In this document: positions 32,320-44,032 of the stretch, one piece after another
Layout: each line of letters opens with the position of its first letter
How positions within the stretch are numbered: the stretch's first letter is position 1
Assembly (NCBI GenBank): GCA_003024785.1
Contig: PUQB01000762.1
Location: 39,685-103,684, forward strand
Source of the DNA: Selaginella tamariscina
Taxonomy: Eukaryota > Streptophyta > Lycopodiopsida > Selaginellales > Selaginellaceae
Length of the DNA: 64,000 nucleotides
Direction of reading: 5' to 3'
The notes under the pieces: model-generated
Seen by the model: the letters and a program-made list of their open reading frames with translations, nothing else
The model's database searches: none
What the model was told of the DNA's origin: nothing
Translations under genes and position numbers: made by a program

Positions 32320-35300
32320 CAACGTCTTGTCAACCATGGAGACTTCATAGAACCACCACACTTGGCCTGTGAGTCCTTGACGACCATTTGTAGCAATCAC
32401 GGAGGGATAATAAGTACACATGAAGGAGCTCACCTAGCAAGTAGGGTTGCAACCCGAAGGAAAAATCGGAGAGCCGGGATTAACTTGTTTGAACTTTGGA
32501 GATCAGCGAGTACTAGTGGCCAAGAGGATGTGCTGGGCTGGTCAAGAAAGGTTAATGGAAGGCAGAAAGGTACACTGGTTGCCACAATCGACCCTGCCTC
32601 ACCTACCCAAGAAAACGACGCAAGCACCACATGGCCAAGCCTAAGAGAACGGTAAACTGGCAGAGCTGTAGCAAAGGTGATCACAAGCACAGAGATGAAG
32701 AAATGTATGAAGAACCCACAACACGTTCGGATGTCATTCCAGGTGTAGGAGCGTGCAGGAATGAACAGCATCTGAACGGGCGACACCGCTCGACAATGAC
32801 TACGACGTAGAGTGGAGATGATAGAATGATGAAAGCCCTCCACCCCCTCTTTGACATAGGCAAAAAGTGATGACTACGATGAGCCCCCACACCAAAGAGC
32901 CGAATTTGTGTTTGACGCATACCCTAAGGGAGGAGATCTAGCGCACAAGAACGCCAAAAGGGAAGGCCTGTTGGAGACAGGAATCTTGAGGCAACAAAAT
33001 CATCACAGATAGCGATGGGGGATGAGAGTCAGAGGTCGGCATGGCCAACGCTACGCAGGACGTAAGGTAAGAGACCTAGGGCTCCATCACCCACCAGGGT
33101 AAGGCAGGAGGACCATGGATGCTCAAAAAGAGGGAGGAAGAGCCTCATCTGAAAGGCCCCCACAGGGAGGTGTGGGTAATAAACAAACTGACATACTAGC
33201 CATTACAAGACCAACAAAGCCTGACCAGGGCCGAGGATCGAGGAGAGCATCAAAAGACAGAAACGTCCGCCTTCAACAGGGAGAGGCCTCAACAGGACAG
33301 AAGCACCACTCAATCTAGCCACGCTATACGAGGCTCGACCACGAGGATCATCCCAGCCTCGGCCCAGAGGCACCATAGTAGACTTCCTGGATGATGTGCC
33401 AACCATTCCAGGTCAGATGGCGGGCCGGACAATTGACGATGTAATTATAAACGGTGAGTCGATAGTGAACATCATGTTAAGAAAATTCATCATGAGCTGA
33501 ATATGCCACCCTAGAGTCGACTCCCTTCTAAGTATGGATGGCGAATCAAGCCAAGGTAACACCCAAGGGTATCCTAAGGTCAATAGAAATCAAGATCCAA
33601 AAGGTCAAGTTTTGGGTAAACGTCGTCATCCTAGATATGCACACAAGAGGGGATTCGATCTGCTTCTTGGTTGCCCTAGCTTAGGGAGTGAAGGTACAAC
33701 ATGACTGGGAGCACTAGCAATAAGATTTCACACCAGGAGGGGACTAAGGTCTGTGGCTGTAAGACAAGTCCGGGCACATGCATAGCAATTCAGAGCGCTA
33801 GGACACTTTGCGCCAAGTAGGCACAAAGGATTGGATGATGGCAAAATGGCAATCCCCTCACACAACCATCAGGCTCGAGCCGTGTAGGCAAAAGCACCCC
33901 CACCAGGACATGAGCACAAGGACCAAGGGTCGCATGGGGAGCACCCGAAGCCCAAAAAAATATGAACCCAAGGCAGGAGCACAAGGACCGGTCCACCGAC
34001 TGCCTTGCAACTCCAGAGGAGCCACATGGATGCACCACGCCGAACAACATGCCATCTGAGGGCCCGATTTAAGCCCAATAGTAGACCCGACCACAGCCCC
34101 ATTTTAGCCCTGACTTTAACCAGGTATACCCACAGCCACAACTGATTGAAGATCATCTACGGAAGCGGGGAGGGAAAGCCCCGGCGGAGACACTCTTGAT
34201 AGAAGTGAGCACGAAGTCCTAGGGTGGGATGCGAGGGACTAGTAACGGGAGCCCCTGGTGGGGAGGAGCAAATTGGAAAGGCCCTACAGTTAAGACTAGG
34301 GTGGGCTTTACCCGACATTATCAGGGTCACAACGACGGGCAATGATGGACAAGCACAACAGACAGCCGACAGTAACCACGTGGGCTAAATATCCACCCAA
34401 ACAGAGTTTAGACCAAGACACCCTAGGGAAAAGTAGCCACCGTGCAGGGAAAGCCAAGGAAGCATAGCAGGAAGGATGGTGCAGCTGAGAGGTGACTTTT
34501 AGACACACATGTGGACAACTCACAGGGTCACATGGTCCATGAGGAGGACCACATGCGTGAGGCATGTATTACAAAGGCAATGATGGTTGGGCATGTTATC
34601 ATTGTGTTCTAGGCGCAGGATAGTCATGCCAATCACCTCAGAGGACATCATGAGGATCATCAAGTCAGTAGTACCTGGAAGGAGATATATAGTGCAATAC
34701 TTCAACCCCATGACGACAGATTGGACAGAGTGGAATAGGCCAGTGGTCATCCACAAGGTTCGCATGTCCATGAAGTTCAGAGAACAGTGGAATTGGTGTC
34801 ACCCATGTATTCCCTATTCAAGAAGTTGATCGTCTGACCTGACATTCGAAGGGTCATGAGACAATTGCGGCTAGATGAATTCTTTGACCTTCCATGGGGA
34901 GAAGTGGAGAAGTTGGGATTCACCGAGAAAGTGAGGCAGTTCATTCAGTCGGCAGAATTGGTAATTAGCCAAACCAGGCGGAAAGGGATCCAAATCGGTT
35001 TAGAAGGAAGCACAACCTCCCACATAATGTTTAACGAGCTAGCAATGGTATTTCGACTACTGGAGGACACCCTCGCAGTAGGAGAATTATCAGAAACGAA
35101 GCCCTAGAGGTCGCCACCACATGGAATGGGGCATACATGAGAGAGAGGAAGCGGTAGAGTTTGTAGCATTGGTAGCCTTCTTGTTCATAGGAAGTATGAG
35201 GAGACAAATCACTAGGCGGTTGGTGAATGGCCTCTACAGAGCTTGGGAAGGAGTCATGGTGAACTGGGTAGATTGCCTCAAGTAGTACGTGGTTCCGGCA

Positions 35301-36567
35301 GAAGCTTTCCACGCCAATCATATTGGTATGACTACCGGTGTGATTGGCCAAACTACGACTTCAATACCGGTACAACCCCAACATGGGAGGGAGAGCGGAG
35401 CAAAATAAGTCATGGCAACCTAAGGAAACAACCAGAACCCCTGAAGTCATTAGAGAAGCGGGCAAGGGATAACCCCTCTCTTGACTAGGAATCACCTAGG
35501 CACCGAGTGATAGAACCCATACAAGCGATACTTTTGGCAGTGGGACCCCGTTACAGCTGGAATGTCCATCAGAGGTACTCGAATGACCTGCCAAGCCAGA
35601 CAATAAGGAAATGGAGGGCAACTTTGAAAGAGAGTCAAAGGATACCTACCAGCATTTCCATGCGGACAGTGGGCCTCGTCGGCTTACCTCAAGATCGCAG
35701 AGGCCTTCAACCAGCTAAAGGAAGCAATGGTAGTGTATAACGACCTCGATCTCTTAGTTGTGGCAAAGGAACATGATGCCATAATAACTAAGCTTACAGA
35801 ATGATGGGAGGCTTCACATGAGGAAACCAAGAAAGCTATGGAACTGCTCTGCCAAGGGCCCTGCTGTGTAAGGTAGCTATAAAGAGAAGGAAGGACGCCG
35901 GGAGCTCTGGGACAAGTAGCAACAAAAATTGATTGGTTACAGGGGGATTATGATGCCCTCCAGAAGCTCTTGGACCAACACTAGCATAACTGCAGCCAAG
36001 TCATAGTAGACAAAGACTGGCAAACTCACGAACTCAGGACTGAGATTGAGCAAAGAAGTAGGGAGTTTGAGGAAGCCTGAGCAGAATTGGTGGTGGTTAG
36101 GGTGGAGTTGCACCAGCACACCACTCAAAACATAACTGCAACTGCAACTACCAGAGGAACCCCCACTCAGAGAGCTAGGAGCGAACGTCACATTACGACC
36201 GGGATAGGAAGGGAGCACAACCCACCCAAGGATCAGAAATCACCTCGGACCATTACCACCGAGTTAGTAAAATACACTCACCGACAAGCCCAACTACTCG
36301 TAGCAAGTAAGCAAGAGATACAGCGCTCATATGAGCGAATTTGAGAGCTCGAGGCGCAAGTGAAACACACTCAGGAGCAGCAGGAGGTAAGGTTCCAGGT
36401 GGAGCTATGAAAGGCTACCGAGCACTATAGGATGCGACGATCGCCGCTTTGAAACAAAAGCTAGCCGTAATGGAGAGCGAAGCCACCACATACTGTGACC
36501 ATCCTAGCATGTCCTAGGGTAAGGAGCGCATGGCCTGAGGACGTGCGAACGAACAAGTTTGGGCATT
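32320..36567 (+). pseudogene. Internal region of deleted family B Ty3 element (LARD-like)
   Basis: A gag-like region (about 32400-33330) is full of stops. Protease-region words remain at 33540-33650 (MANQAKVTPKGILRSIEIKI and NVVILDMHTRG), matching 56173-56598 of copy 2. No reverse transcriptase, RNase H or integrase is found, so about 3 kb of pol is missing. From about 34590 to 36500 there is a degenerate version of the extra 3' gene also present in copy 2 (DLPWGEVEKLGFTEKVRQFI; WEGVMVNWVDCLK; KEHDAIITKLTE). The element can only have moved with help from another. Confidence 0.65.
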
Positions 36568-37162
36568 TGGTTGACAATGGTTTGACCACCATCAAACTGC
36601 TAACAGGCGCGAACAAGCAACGGGATGGAGCGGCTGAGCAATGAGGATGCAGCAAGTACGAACTTACAACGACAGTTGTCAAGTGGCACTTAACCCAGGG
36701 ATCCAATCGTCTGGACCAACTACCAAGGTACTCGGGACAGCACACATGAGTAGCGCATAAATGCTACATGCAGGATGCTAGCAAGGTGGCAAACCAATGG
36801 GAGTGTGCCACATATACCTAGGGTCTAGCACTAGCCGACCCACTATATTAGCAAGAGGGCTTGTAGGTCGGGGTCCTTCTAGTCCATCTTCTTCTTTGTA
36901 TCTTGCTCCATTTTCTCTGGGGTGTTGTTTTGGGCAGGCAATATATATGTATTAGTCCTTCTATCCACCACCTTCTCCAGTCATTCTTCTCTACCCTGGT
37001 CCTAGTCCGACAACATATAGTCAGCGGGTAAAACACTCCACTTAGGAAACTCCTCCTCACTTGTACATGGACCCTCATAGTGTCCAGGTAAAGGCCATCT
37101 CACACCTTCCAGTGCTCCCAGGGTAAGTCTGGCTCACCGAGGCAAACCCTGGGACTGGACGC
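36568..37162 (+). repeat. 3' LTR of Ty3 family B, copy 1
   Basis: Direct repeat of 31721-32319 with small indels. It ends against the chromovirus LTR start TGTCACGACCC at 37163. Confidence 0.8.
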
Positions 37163-37828
37163 TGTCACGACCCAATAAGGATACATGATGCAGGATACCA
37201 AATACAGGATACGGGATACAAGATACAAAATACATGATACAGATACAGGATACGGGATACAGCCCATAGGATATGCCTATAGGATATGCCTATAAGATAT
37301 ACCTACAAGATATGCTTATAGGATATGCCTACAGGATATGCCTATAGGATATACCTACAGGATATGCCTACAGGATATGGGACATTCATTAGCTCATGAC
37401 TAAATTAGCCCTTGGAGTATATTTTTAGCTCATGCTTAGGTTAGCTCTTGGAGTTGTGAACATAAAAGTTCCAACCTAATTGCTGTACAATCAATTACTA
37501 TCATCACCAGTCTTTCTATGATCATTCTTGTCTTGTTCTTGTCTTGCTCCTTGCTTCTTGTTCTCATCTGTTCTTAGTTCCTGTCTACTCTTGTCTGTTC
37601 CTAATTCTTGTCCTGTTTCTAAGCCAAGCCTCCTTGTTCTTGGATGTCGCTTGGTTCTTGTTCCTATCCTGCTCTTATCTTGTTCATAATCCTTGTTCTG
37701 CTCCTGAGCCAAGCCTCTTTATTTTTGGATCGTCGCTTGGTTCTTAGTTATTGTCCTGCTCTTGTCTTTTCCTAATCCTTGTCATGCTCTTGAGTTAAGC
37801 CTCCTTGCTCTTGGATCGTGCCTTGACA
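37163..37828 (+). repeat. 5' LTR of chromovirus
   Basis: Starts TGTCACGACCC and ends CCTTGACA, 666 bp. The first 220 bp hold short tandem repeats: GATACAGGATACGG units at 37180-37260, then about nine units of TAGGATATGCCTA at 37265-37380. The 3' half repeats a unit of about 100 bp (AAGCCTCCTTGCTCTTGGATCG) three times. Its 3' half matches 60341-60675. Confidence 0.75.
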
Positions 37829-37921
37829 GTTTGATAGTAATCCTTTTATAGCTCTTTAATTTTCAGTTACTTTTTTTCTTGGTTCTTCTCCTTTGTTTTT
37901 CTCCCTTTTTTTTAATAGATC

Positions 37922-38870
37922 ATGGCGATTTTGAGCAATTCAACGCAGCACCAAATGTTGCTTCATGAGCTGGCCACTTTGCGCCAAGTGGCCATAGATA
38001 TAAAGGTTCCACCAATGCAGCGCATGCAGTTGCTAATGCATCCTCCAAGGCTGCTGCACAAGCTTCTCTCAAGCATCTGTGGTTTCCTCTCCATCAAACT
38101 CTTCTTCGGAGCCAAAGATCAGCATGCTGGAAAGTTCAGTGACAATGCACCAATTTCTAAGGTTTTCTGAATCAGATCAGGCTCTTGATCCGCATACAAT
38201 CACGTCCTACTCAACTGATGCACAAAAGGCTGGCCTTTTCACATCCTTACTAATTGGATCCCCACTGGCTTGGGTTGCCCTTTACTGGAGCGTGATGACC
38301 CATTGATGGAAGATTTTGAAGGATTTGTGGACTGCCTTTGAAGCCTGTTTTGGAGATCCTGATAAGTATTGTTCTGCATGCACGAAGTTAAGGAAGCTCA
38401 CACAAGGATTCCAACCAGCTTATGTTTACATCCGAATTTCAGCAACTTTGCACGAACATTCATGGGACGAGACTGCATTGATCGAACACTTTTGTTTTGG
38501 GTTGAGGGATGACATGAAGGACCTTCGCCTTACGTTACGAATGCCCAAACCTTAACGAAGATCGTGCAACAAGCCGTTCGCTGCAACAACCGTTTATTAG
38601 AGCGTCATCAAGAAAAATCCCGTCAGCAATTCTTACAAGCCAATCCTGTAGCTGTAGCATATGTTCCTATGACCCTTCGCAGTAGTTCCTATGAAGGTTG
38701 AGAAATATAAATGTGGCCCACTTTTCAACTGCTAAGAAGCAACGTCGTCGTGGTGAGAACTTATACTTGTATTGTGGTGAAGCAGGACACAAGGTGGCAG
38801 AATGTCTAGTTAAGCCAAGAAGTTCAAGACGCGTGAAGTTAAAGTTGAAGTTCAATGTCCACTCCATCTA
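37922..38870 (+). pseudogene. Chromovirus gag, broken
   Basis: Fragments in three frames read MAILSNSTQHQMLLHELATL, then LDPHTITSYSTDAQKAGLFT, then FEACFGDPDKYCSACTKLRK with WDETALIEHFCFGL. This is the Retrotrans_gag pattern. A zinc knuckle follows near 38760 (LYCGEAGHKVAEC) whose first cysteine is replaced by tyrosine. Frameshifts near 38100 and 38300 and a stop at 38555 make it inactive. Confidence 0.75.
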
Positions 38871-38949
38871 GGAACTGCATAGTTGGACGTAGGTGCAGGC
38901 TCTATTGGTGCTACTCATACCATCTCATCACTCAAGTTTCCTGTACACA

Positions 38950-39245
38950 TTCACCTCAATGATCGAGAGCTCAAGGAGTTTGCCCTGTTAGTACACTGGT
39001 GCAAATGCATGCTTTTGATGACACTTTTGCAACTCAGCATGGCATTCCGGTGGTGAAGTTGAAACGTGTAGTTTTTGTAGAGGTTGTAGATGGTCATTTG
39101 ATTACTTTTGGCGCAGTTACCCATGCTACCACACCTCTCTCTTGCACTCATGACACATTCAATTGTTTAATTTCCTTCAACTTGATTAAGACTCGGACGA
39201 CTCCCACCGTTTTGGGCATGCCATGGTTCGTGGTTGTAAATCTTT
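38950..39245 (+). pseudogene. Chromovirus aspartic protease, inactive
   Basis: The active-site box reads LVHTGANA, where the usual D(T/S)GA has lost its aspartate to histidine. DDTFATQHGIPVVKLKRVVF and TVLGMPWF follow, the typical end of the Ty3 protease region. A frame slip lies between the two parts. Confidence 0.6.
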
Positions 39246-39299
39246 AGATCGACTAGAGGTATAGGACGCTCACATTTTCCTCTCCGATAGCCAGGATTA

Positions 39300-40290
39300 A
39301 TTATATACCCTCTTGCCTGCAAGATATGACCTTAGTGTTTGAGGCAGTACAAGCTACATGATTGATCGTGCCTATCCTATATCAGTGTTGAAGATTCCTC
39401 TTCGACAAGATTCACCTCATGTCAGTTTGTCAGCACATCCGCAGGCTCTCTCCATTCCTGGATTTCTGTACAGGGTTCTTCCAATCTTGATTAGTGTCGA
39501 AGGTTCTTCCTCAATAAGATTCACCTCTTGTCAGTTCATAGGCTCTCCTCACTTGTGCCAAGTCGTCTGTAGCCAACTACAAATAAATGTCATGTAGAAG
39601 TATTGAATCTACTAGAGCCTGATGAACCTGTAGTGCTGCAAGCCAAAGTCGATTAGGACCCAACAACACTTTCTTTTGACAGTCATATGCAGGATCGCCC
39701 GGGGTCGATGCAAGGTAAGAGTGCCTAGACAAGCATCTGCTTTGCTATTCCAAAAATCAGGCCTGTAGACAATGACAAAATCAAAACGTGATAAGAATTC
39801 CGCCCACCTAGCCTGTCATCGACTGAGAACTCGAGCCGTTTTAAAAAAAACTCTAGCTTCTTGTGATCTGTAAGAACTTGTACAGGATGCGCACACTTTC
39901 AGGAAGTGCCGCCACTCCTCGAACGAATCCACAATGGCCTTGAGTTCCTTGTCATGAATCTTATAATTGATCTTCGCCGAAAGGAATTTACGAGAGTGAA
40001 AGGTTACAAGATGAAGTAACTTGTCTTTCCAACTTGTGATAGGATAAAACCTACAAATGTGCTCATGAACTGACAAGAGGTGAATCTTATTGAGGAAAAC
40101 CTTTGACACTAAACAAGATTGGAAGAACCCTGTACAGAAATCCAAGAATGGAGAGAGCCTGCGGATGTACTGACAAACTGACATGAAGTGAATCTTGTCG
40201 AAGAGGAATCTTCAACACTGATATAGGAATAGGCACGATCAATCATGTAGCTTGTACTGCCTCAACACTAAGGTCATATCTTGCAGGCAA
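39300..40290. repeat. Fold-back insert inside the chromovirus
   Basis: Arms at about 39300-39545 and 40068-40290 are inverted copies of each other (TTCTGTACAGGGTTCTTCC and its reverse complement). Between them, 39560-40050 is the reverse complement of 41745-42245, the RNase H region of the same element. It includes a minus-strand read of KINYKIHDKELKAIVDSFEE. Part of the pol gene was copied in reverse into the protease-RT spacer. Confidence 0.8.
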
Positions 40291-40299
40291 GATGAATGC

Positions 40300-40740
40300 A
40301 CATGCACCTCCTGTCAGTTCATAGGCTCTCCTCACTTCTGTAAGGGTTCTTCCAATCTTGTATTAGTGTTGAAGTTCTTCCTCAATAAGATTCACCTCCT
40401 GTCAGTCCATAGGCTCTCCTCACTTCTGTGCATTCACAGACTTCTGTACATGATTCTTTCAATCCTATACATTCGTCAACATCCACACAGTTTTCCTCAA
40501 TCCTACCTCTTTTCATTACTCTTCTTTTATTCCATCCCCAAAATCCTTCCTCTTTTCATTCACAGCTCCCTCTTTCTCCTCTCCGAGTTCTTACCATTAC
40601 TATGCGTGAACTTGCACTGATTCTACTCCTTTTCATCTCTTTGCTTTCAACTCCTATGTCCTCTTCTACCTCTCCTGTAATCTGACTCTCCTGTTTTTCA
40701 ATCCCCTTCTCCTCTTTACTCTCTTCCTTGCCATCTAAAT
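40300..40740 (+). other. C/T-rich spacer upstream of reverse transcriptase
   Basis: Contains more repeats of CCTCCTGTCAGTTCATAGGC seen in the fold-back arms, then pyrimidine-rich sequence. No gene is seen. Confidence 0.4.
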
Positions 40741-41520
40741 ATCACTCCTTTCAGGACATTTTGATAAGCACAAGGCTGTAGTTCTTCCTATTCACATGTC
40801 ATACACTGTCCTATCGATCTTGTGGAAGGGAAGACACCACCGTTCGGACCGATTTATGCACTATCACTTATTGAATTAGAGGTCTTCGCTAGTACATCGA
40901 GGACAACTTTGACATTTGGCTTCATTCATCTCTCAAAGTCCCCAGGAGCAACCTATCTTCTTTGTTAAGAAAAAAGATAGGAGTTTGCGTTTGGTTGTGG
41001 ACTATAGGGTTTGAATTAAGTCACCATCCGGAACCGGTACCCATTGCCATTGATCCGGAACTTCTTGATCGGCTACAAGGAGCAAAGGTGTTCACAAATC
41101 AACTTATGAGGGGCTTACAATCTTGTACGGATTCGCTAGGCGATGAGTGGAAGATTGCCTTTCAGACAAGGTATGGACATTCTGATACACGGTGATGCCT
41201 TTCGGACTTACTAATGCCCCAGTCGTGTTCAACACATGGTGAACGATCCGTGACGTTTTGGACAAGTTTGTGGTGATCTACCTCAATGACATTTTGATTT
41301 TCTCTAAGGACCAGGCGGCACATGACAAGCATGTACGACTAGTTCTACAAAGGCTTCGCGAGCATGGCCTGTATGCAAAATTGAAAAAATGTTTTTTTGA
41401 CAAGGATACTGTGGAGTTCTTGGGCTACATCGTCTCTCATGCTAATGTTTCCATGGACATGCACAAGGTGAAGACTATCATGGAGTGGGAGAGGCCCAAG
41501 TCTGTACAAGAAGTATAATG
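40741..41520 (+). pseudogene. Chromovirus reverse transcriptase, inactive
   Basis: N-terminal words are fragmentary (RKKIGVCVWLWTIGF for the usual KKKDGSLRLCVDYR). PIAIDPELLDRLQGAKVFT follows in another frame. The catalytic box is VVIYLNDILIFS, where the YLDD motif has asparagine for the first aspartate. LREHGLYAKLKKCFF and FLGYIVSH follow as in Ty3 elements. Confidence 0.75.
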
Positions 41521-41995
41521 ATTCCTTAGCTTTGCAAACTTCTACAGGTGATTCGTACAGGACTTCTCCAAGCGTGTACTTCCACTCACGGAACTCACCA
41601 AGTGCACAGGAGATTTCTCTTGATCTGATAAGGCGAAATATGGATTCATAGCACTCAAGGACACCTTCATGATAGCTCCAATTTTAGCACATCCTAATCC
41701 TTCTCGTCCCTTCTTTGTTGAAGTAAATGCTTCAGACTTTACAGTAGGTTTTATCCTATCACAAGTTGGAAAAGACAAGTTACTTCATCTTGTAACCTTT
41801 CACTCTTGTAAATTCCTTTTGGCGAAGATCAATTATAAGATTCATGACAAGGAACTCAAGGCCATTGTGGATTCGTTCGAGGAGTGGCGGTACTTCCTGA
41901 AAGGTGATGCGCATCCTGTACAAGTTCTTACAGATCACAAGAACCTAGAGTTTTTTCAAAACGGCTCGAGTTCTCAGTCGATGACAGGCTAGGTG
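41521..41995 (+). pseudogene. Chromovirus RNase H
   Basis: Reads APILAHPNPSRPFFVEVNAS, then INYKIHDKELKAIVDSFEEW and VQVLTDHKNLEFF, the standard Ty3 RNase H order. Stops flank it. It is the source of the inverted copy at 39560-40050. Confidence 0.75.
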
Positions 41996-42379
41996 GGCGG
42001 AATTCTTATCACGTTTGATTTTGTCATTGTCTACAGGCCTGATTTTTGGAATAGCAAAGCAGATGCATTGTCTAGGCACTCTTACCTTGCATCGACCCCG
42101 GGCGATCCTGTATATGACTGTCAAAGAGAAAGTGTTGTTGGGTCCTAATCGACTTCGGCTTGCAGCACTACAGGTTCATCAGGCTCTAGTAGATTCAATA
42201 CTTCTACATGACATTTATTTGTAGTTGGTTACAAACGACTTGGCAAAGAATGTGTTCTCACACATTAGTCCTGACATCACAAGTTCTTCTTCCTCCAGTT
42301 CTCGTACAGACTACAAGTTGTTTGCCATATAGGACGGACTCCTATTCATGTTGGTGTTTACATGACTCATGTGGTATAG

Positions 42380-42960
42380 GATTATCATGATACCCTAGCT
42401 ACAGGACATTTTGATGTGGCCAAGACAGTGGAGTTGGTGACTTGCAACTATTGGTGGCTTGGGTTGCGAGGTTTTGTGGAAAAGTTTGTACAAAGTTGTG
42501 ACACCTGCAACAAGTTGAAGATGCCTCGTCACGCTCCCTCTGGTCTTTCGTCCTTTCCTGTTCCCTCTACTCCTTAGAGGTCCATTTCAAAATGTTCCGA
42601 CATCATGGTCTTTCTGAGAGCATTGTTTCTGATCGAGGCCCACAATTCATGTCCAGATTTTGGCGAGAGCTTCTTTGAAGTCTACAAGTTAAAGCGGGTC
42701 TTTCTTCAGGATATCATCCGCAAATTGATGGTAGTCAGAACGCACAATTTAAACCTTGGAGCAATATCTTTGCTGCTTCATCAGTTACCAACAGGACAAC
42801 TGGTTGGACCTTCTTCTAATGGTGGAGTTTGCCTACAACAACTCCGTTCACGCATTTACAGGCCAGACACCTTTCTTCGCTCTTACAGGCTACCATCCAT
42901 GTTTTGACTTTGCTTCTCTTGCTTCTCCTTCTTCCGCTCCTACAGTACAGGATCGTTTCC
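42380..42960 (+). pseudogene. Chromovirus integrase, broken
   Basis: The zinc-binding end shows FDVAKTVELVTCNYWWLGLR and SCDTCNKLKMPRHAP. The core keeps SESIVSDRGPQF (second aspartate) and later HPQIDGSQ, but the segment with the first aspartate is missing between about 42575 and 42600. Frames shift several times. Confidence 0.7.
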
Positions 42961-43299
42961 AGTATCTTCGTCAGGTATAGGATGATCTCCGGGTTCATCT
43001 TCAGCAGGCACATGAATAGTACAAGCGTCATGCTGATGCTCATCATCAACCGGCACTTGCATACAAGATTCATGATCTCGTGTGGCTTCTTCGTCGACAT
43101 ATTCACACCAACAGGTCTTCTTCTAAGTTGGATTTTCAACGATTGGGCCCTTACAGGATTGCGGTTGAGGTCAATCCTGTAACTTTCTGATTCGAGTTAC
43201 CATCTACGGTGAAACTTCATTATGTGTTTCACACTTCTTTGTTGGAGCCGTATCATCCTTCTTCTCTTCCTGGTCGTGCTTCTTCTCTCCCCTCCTGTG

Positions 43300-43525
43300 G
43301 TTATTGACGATGAACCTAAGTACGAAGTGGCAACCATCCTTGATTCTCGTCTTCATCGCCGCCAATTTCAATACTTGTTGGATTGGAAAGGTTATTTGCC
43401 TACCGATCGCACTTGGGAACCTGCATCTAACTTACTCCATACTTCTTCCAAGATTGCTACTTTCCATCAGCATTATCTTGCTAAACCAGGTCCCAAGACT
43501 CGTGGAACTCGTGTTAAGAAGGAAG
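43300..43525 (+). pseudogene. Chromodomain at the integrase C-terminus
   Basis: YEVATILDSRLHRRQFQYLL, DWKGY and DRTWEPASNL form a recognisable chromodomain, the mark of chromoviruses that target modified histones. The frame runs straight into the terminal repeat of composite transposon copy 2 and takes its stop codon (TAA) from it. The native C-terminus and 3' LTR are displaced. Confidence 0.85.
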
Positions 43526-44032
43526 TATGCATGTTGTAACTAAAATGGGCATGGCTATAGTCCCATTTCCTAATAATTAGCAATTTTAGCTATTTAATTA
43601 GCATTTTCTAATATTAAAGGAATATTCTTTAGAATATATGTTTGAAAAAGAATATTCTTTAGAATATTCTATTTTGTATTCTACCCTTTAATAAATTATA
43701 GCATTCATTGAACAAAAATTAATAACATTATAAAAGTAGAAGTATTAAATTATATAATATATTGCCTAATATAACAATTAAGGAAGAGCATAAGAGGTAC
43801 ATTATATAAATATTGATGTTGTTATTAAAATATTAATATTTAAATATAACATTATTAATTAAAAATTTGTAGTAGTAATAATATATATATAAAAATCCTA
43901 TAATAATATAGTCAATCTTCCATATCATTTTTTAAATTTATATAGTTAAGTAAACAATTTGGTACTATTATTAAAGAGTTTATAATAATTATGAATATTA
44001 AATATATGATATTTTATAATTTTGTAATTGCT
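43526..44032 (+). repeat. Left terminal inverted repeat and AT-rich end
   Basis: TATGCATGTTGTAACTAAAA, then TGGGCATG, make the left inverted repeat. The next 480 bp are AT-rich, with AGGAATATTCTTTAGAATAT palindromes that echo the AGGAATATTCCT near the right end. Confidence 0.85.

Noticed and set aside
32430..32843. 137-codon minus-strand open frame
   Set aside because: Antisense to the gag region of a plus-oriented element, with no recognisable domain.
31985..36745. Numerous short open frames in the family B copy 1 internal region
   Set aside because: Most are shadows or fragments of decayed gag and of the extra 3' gene. Only blocks matching copy 2 were kept.
42816..43139. Minus-strand open frame across the integrase C-terminal region
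   Set aside because: Antisense to the recognisable integrase/chromodomain region, with no motif of its own.
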